Below, piece after piece: positions 57,357-58,373 of a DNA stretch of 58,373 nt (within the stretch, counting starts at the first letter, position 1; the number at the start of each line of letters is the position of its first letter). Origin of the DNA: an uncultured Bacteroidales bacterium (GTDB taxonomy: Bacteria > Bacteroidota > Bacteroidia > Bacteroidales > F082); the NCBI GenBank assembly GCA_947166105.1, contig CAMVCZ010000020.1, positions 1 to 58,373 of the forward strand, read 5' to 3'. The notes under the pieces were generated by a model. It had not been told where the DNA came from and did not search any database. It was given only the letters and a program-made list of their open reading frames with translations. The position numbers and the translations under genes were made by a program.

Positions 57357-58279
57357 ATGAGCAAGTCGATAAACATTTTAGACAAGGAATATATTCAATG
57401 GATTAAGGAATTGAGCAGCCGTTACCGCAGAAGCCAAATCAAGGCGGCGGTGAAGGTGAACGAGGAGATGCTACGGTTTTATTGGGAAGTTGGGCGGGAT
57501 ATTGTGGAACGCGATGCTGAGAACAGATATGGCAAGAGGTTCTATGCTACATTGAGCAGGGATTTGGAAACCGAACTTGATGCAAGCGGTTTTTCGGTGA
57601 CCAATTTGAAGTATTCAAAATACTTTTATTGCTTCTATTATGAAGCATTACAGCGATATATGAATGATTCCGAAAATCGTCCACAACTTGTGGACAGTTC
57701 GCCCGATGAAAATCGTCCACAAGTTGTGGACAAATCTGATGGGGAGATTTTGACCCTAACTGGAACAAAACTCGTTAATCAAATTATGCACGATTTGTTT
57801 TCTGTGCCTTGGGGGCATCATCGTTTCATCATTGACAAAGTCAAAGGCGACGCTGAAAAAGCTCTTTTCTTTATCCACCAAACCGTTGAAAACGGCTGGA
57901 GCAGAAATGTGTTGCTCAACTTTCTCGACACCGACCTCTACGAGCGGCAAGGCAAGGCACTGACCAATTTCAGCAGGACTTTGCCCGACGAAACCAGCGA
58001 CTTGGCGCAAGAGTTGACCAAAGACCCTTACGACTTCGCTTTCACGGGAATAACAGGGCGCTACAACGAGCGTTTGTTGAAGGATGCCTTGCTGAACACT
58101 TTGGCCTGCTCATCTGCAAGGAGAAAGACCGCATACAAGCCCAATATGCCTTGGAATCGAGCAGCCAGCCTTTGGGAATCTCGGAGTACGAGTTGGAAAA
58201 GTTCTATCCCGAAAAAATAGAAGGCACGATACCTACCATTAAGGAGATAGAGGAGAAGTTGAAGGGTTTGGTGGTTTGA
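57357..58279 (+). pseudogene. YhcG/DUF1016 PD-(D/E)XK nuclease gene with catalytic core deleted
   Basis: The first ~246 codons are a normal DUF1016 N-terminal domain (IKAAVKVNEEMLRFYWEVGR, WGHHRFIIDKVK, VENGWSRNVLLNFL, SDLAQELTKDPYDF, GRYNERLLKDALL). In intact family members a PD-(D/E)XK nuclease domain of roughly 80-100 residues follows. Here the sequence jumps at ~58095-58105 to the C-terminal end of the family (LLICKEKDRIQAQYALE, then EKFYPEKIEGTIPTIKE) in another frame, stopping at 58279. As read, the first frame stops at 58220 after a nonsense tail. The protein could bind DNA but lacks the nuclease residues. Two perfect 17-bp palindromes at 57679-57695 and 57715-57731 encode repeated NRPQ(L/V)VD. 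Confidence 0.82.
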
Positions 58280-58340
58280 TTGGGGAAAAATGTTTAATAT
58301 TGCAGATTGAAAAAAAGATAAGTAACGATTAAAAAATAAC

Positions 58341-58373
58341 ATGATACGATACGGAAGGAGATATGAGGTAATT
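58341..58373 (+). CDS. Start of a gene cut by the window edge (uncertain)
   Basis: An ATG at 58341 opens a frame reading MIRYGRRYEVI to the end of the window. A TAATATTG sequence near 58295-58302, one mismatch from the -7 consensus, lies upstream. Eleven codons are too few to name a family; it may be a chance ORF. Confidence 0.3.
   Translation, partial: MIRYGRRYEVI

Noticed and set aside
1..58373. tRNA, rRNA or integrase genes that would mark a classical genomic island
   Set aside because: I found no cloverleaf-type T-arm sequence, no rRNA signature and no tyrosine or serine recombinase among the translated frames.

Overview
The window looks like chromosome of an uncultured member of the Bacteroidota, probably order Bacteroidales. 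Three kinds of evidence agree. Many genes carry the Bacteroidota sigma-ABfr -7 element (TAnnTTTG) 10-35 nt before the start codon, with no Shine-Dalgarno. Several large secreted proteins end in type IX secretion (T9SS) C-terminal sorting domains. The lipoproteins have short signal peptides ending in a Cys, and the repertoire is Bacteroidota-like (Cthe_2159-type beta-helix, C-type-lectin-like lipoprotein, DUF234 ATPases). I saw no rRNA, tRNA, CRISPR array or integrase.

Layout. (1) 1-2100, minus strand: the 5' end of gcvT, a secreted protein, an HD phosphohydrolase and a small protein with a hydrophobic 'PLGxG' tail. (2) 2200-25200, surface-protein region: a GLUG-repeat T9SS adhesin broken by two 1-nt slips; a 2938-aa cohesin/Ig/InlB-like-repeat T9SS protein; and, directly upstream in the same operon, a 1753-aa Kelch/beta-helix/dockerin/cohesin T9SS protein. 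A membrane-anchored AraC-type regulator is divergent from this operon, and four helically spaced direct repeats lie between them. Then comes a translationally coupled pair: a small T9SS-tailed protein and a Cthe_2159-like beta-helix protein. (3) 25200-35400, defence/toxin-like island, minus strand: UvrA-like ATPase lacking the UvrB-binding insert, AbiEi-like/Fic fusion, DEDDh exonuclease, Schlafen-AlbA protein, WYL regulator, RhuM-Fic/Doc protein, GIY-YIG protein, an unknown protein and a transposase relic. Truncated 5' ends of the exonuclease and WYL genes occur a second time beside the Schlafen and RhuM genes, suggesting single-gene insertions that rebuilt the target gene. (4) 35400-43800: an overlapping operon of lipoprotein nicotinamidase-like protein, PTS EIIC-like permease, RecX and lipoprotein amidohydrolase; a DUF234-type ATPase bracketed by ~105-bp direct repeats made of palindromes; a YgiQ radical-SAM protein behind a toxin-antitoxin-like pair. 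(5) 43800-47860: a long-leader operon of a PLGxG-tail protein and a C-type-lectin-like lipoprotein resembling diversity-generating retroelement targets, then a second DUF234 ATPase with a damaged 5' end. (6) 47880-58373: an Fe-alcohol dehydrogenase/aldehyde dehydrogenase operon, a YitT-family membrane protein, a complete alpha-2-macroglobulin lipoprotein with thioester motif, and a YhcG-type nuclease gene whose catalytic core is deleted.

How it fits together. The first half is dominated by exported surface architecture, with one regulator positioned to control the two giant proteins. The middle is accessory DNA built by successive small insertions; each insert is bracketed by its own direct repeats, and no recombinase gene remains. 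Two short dispersed repeats add to this. One is a 60-nt hairpin whose two copies differ only at two bases that pair with each other. The other is a branched ~95-nt structure at 46187-46280. All functional calls rest on reading sequence motifs; no database search was run.
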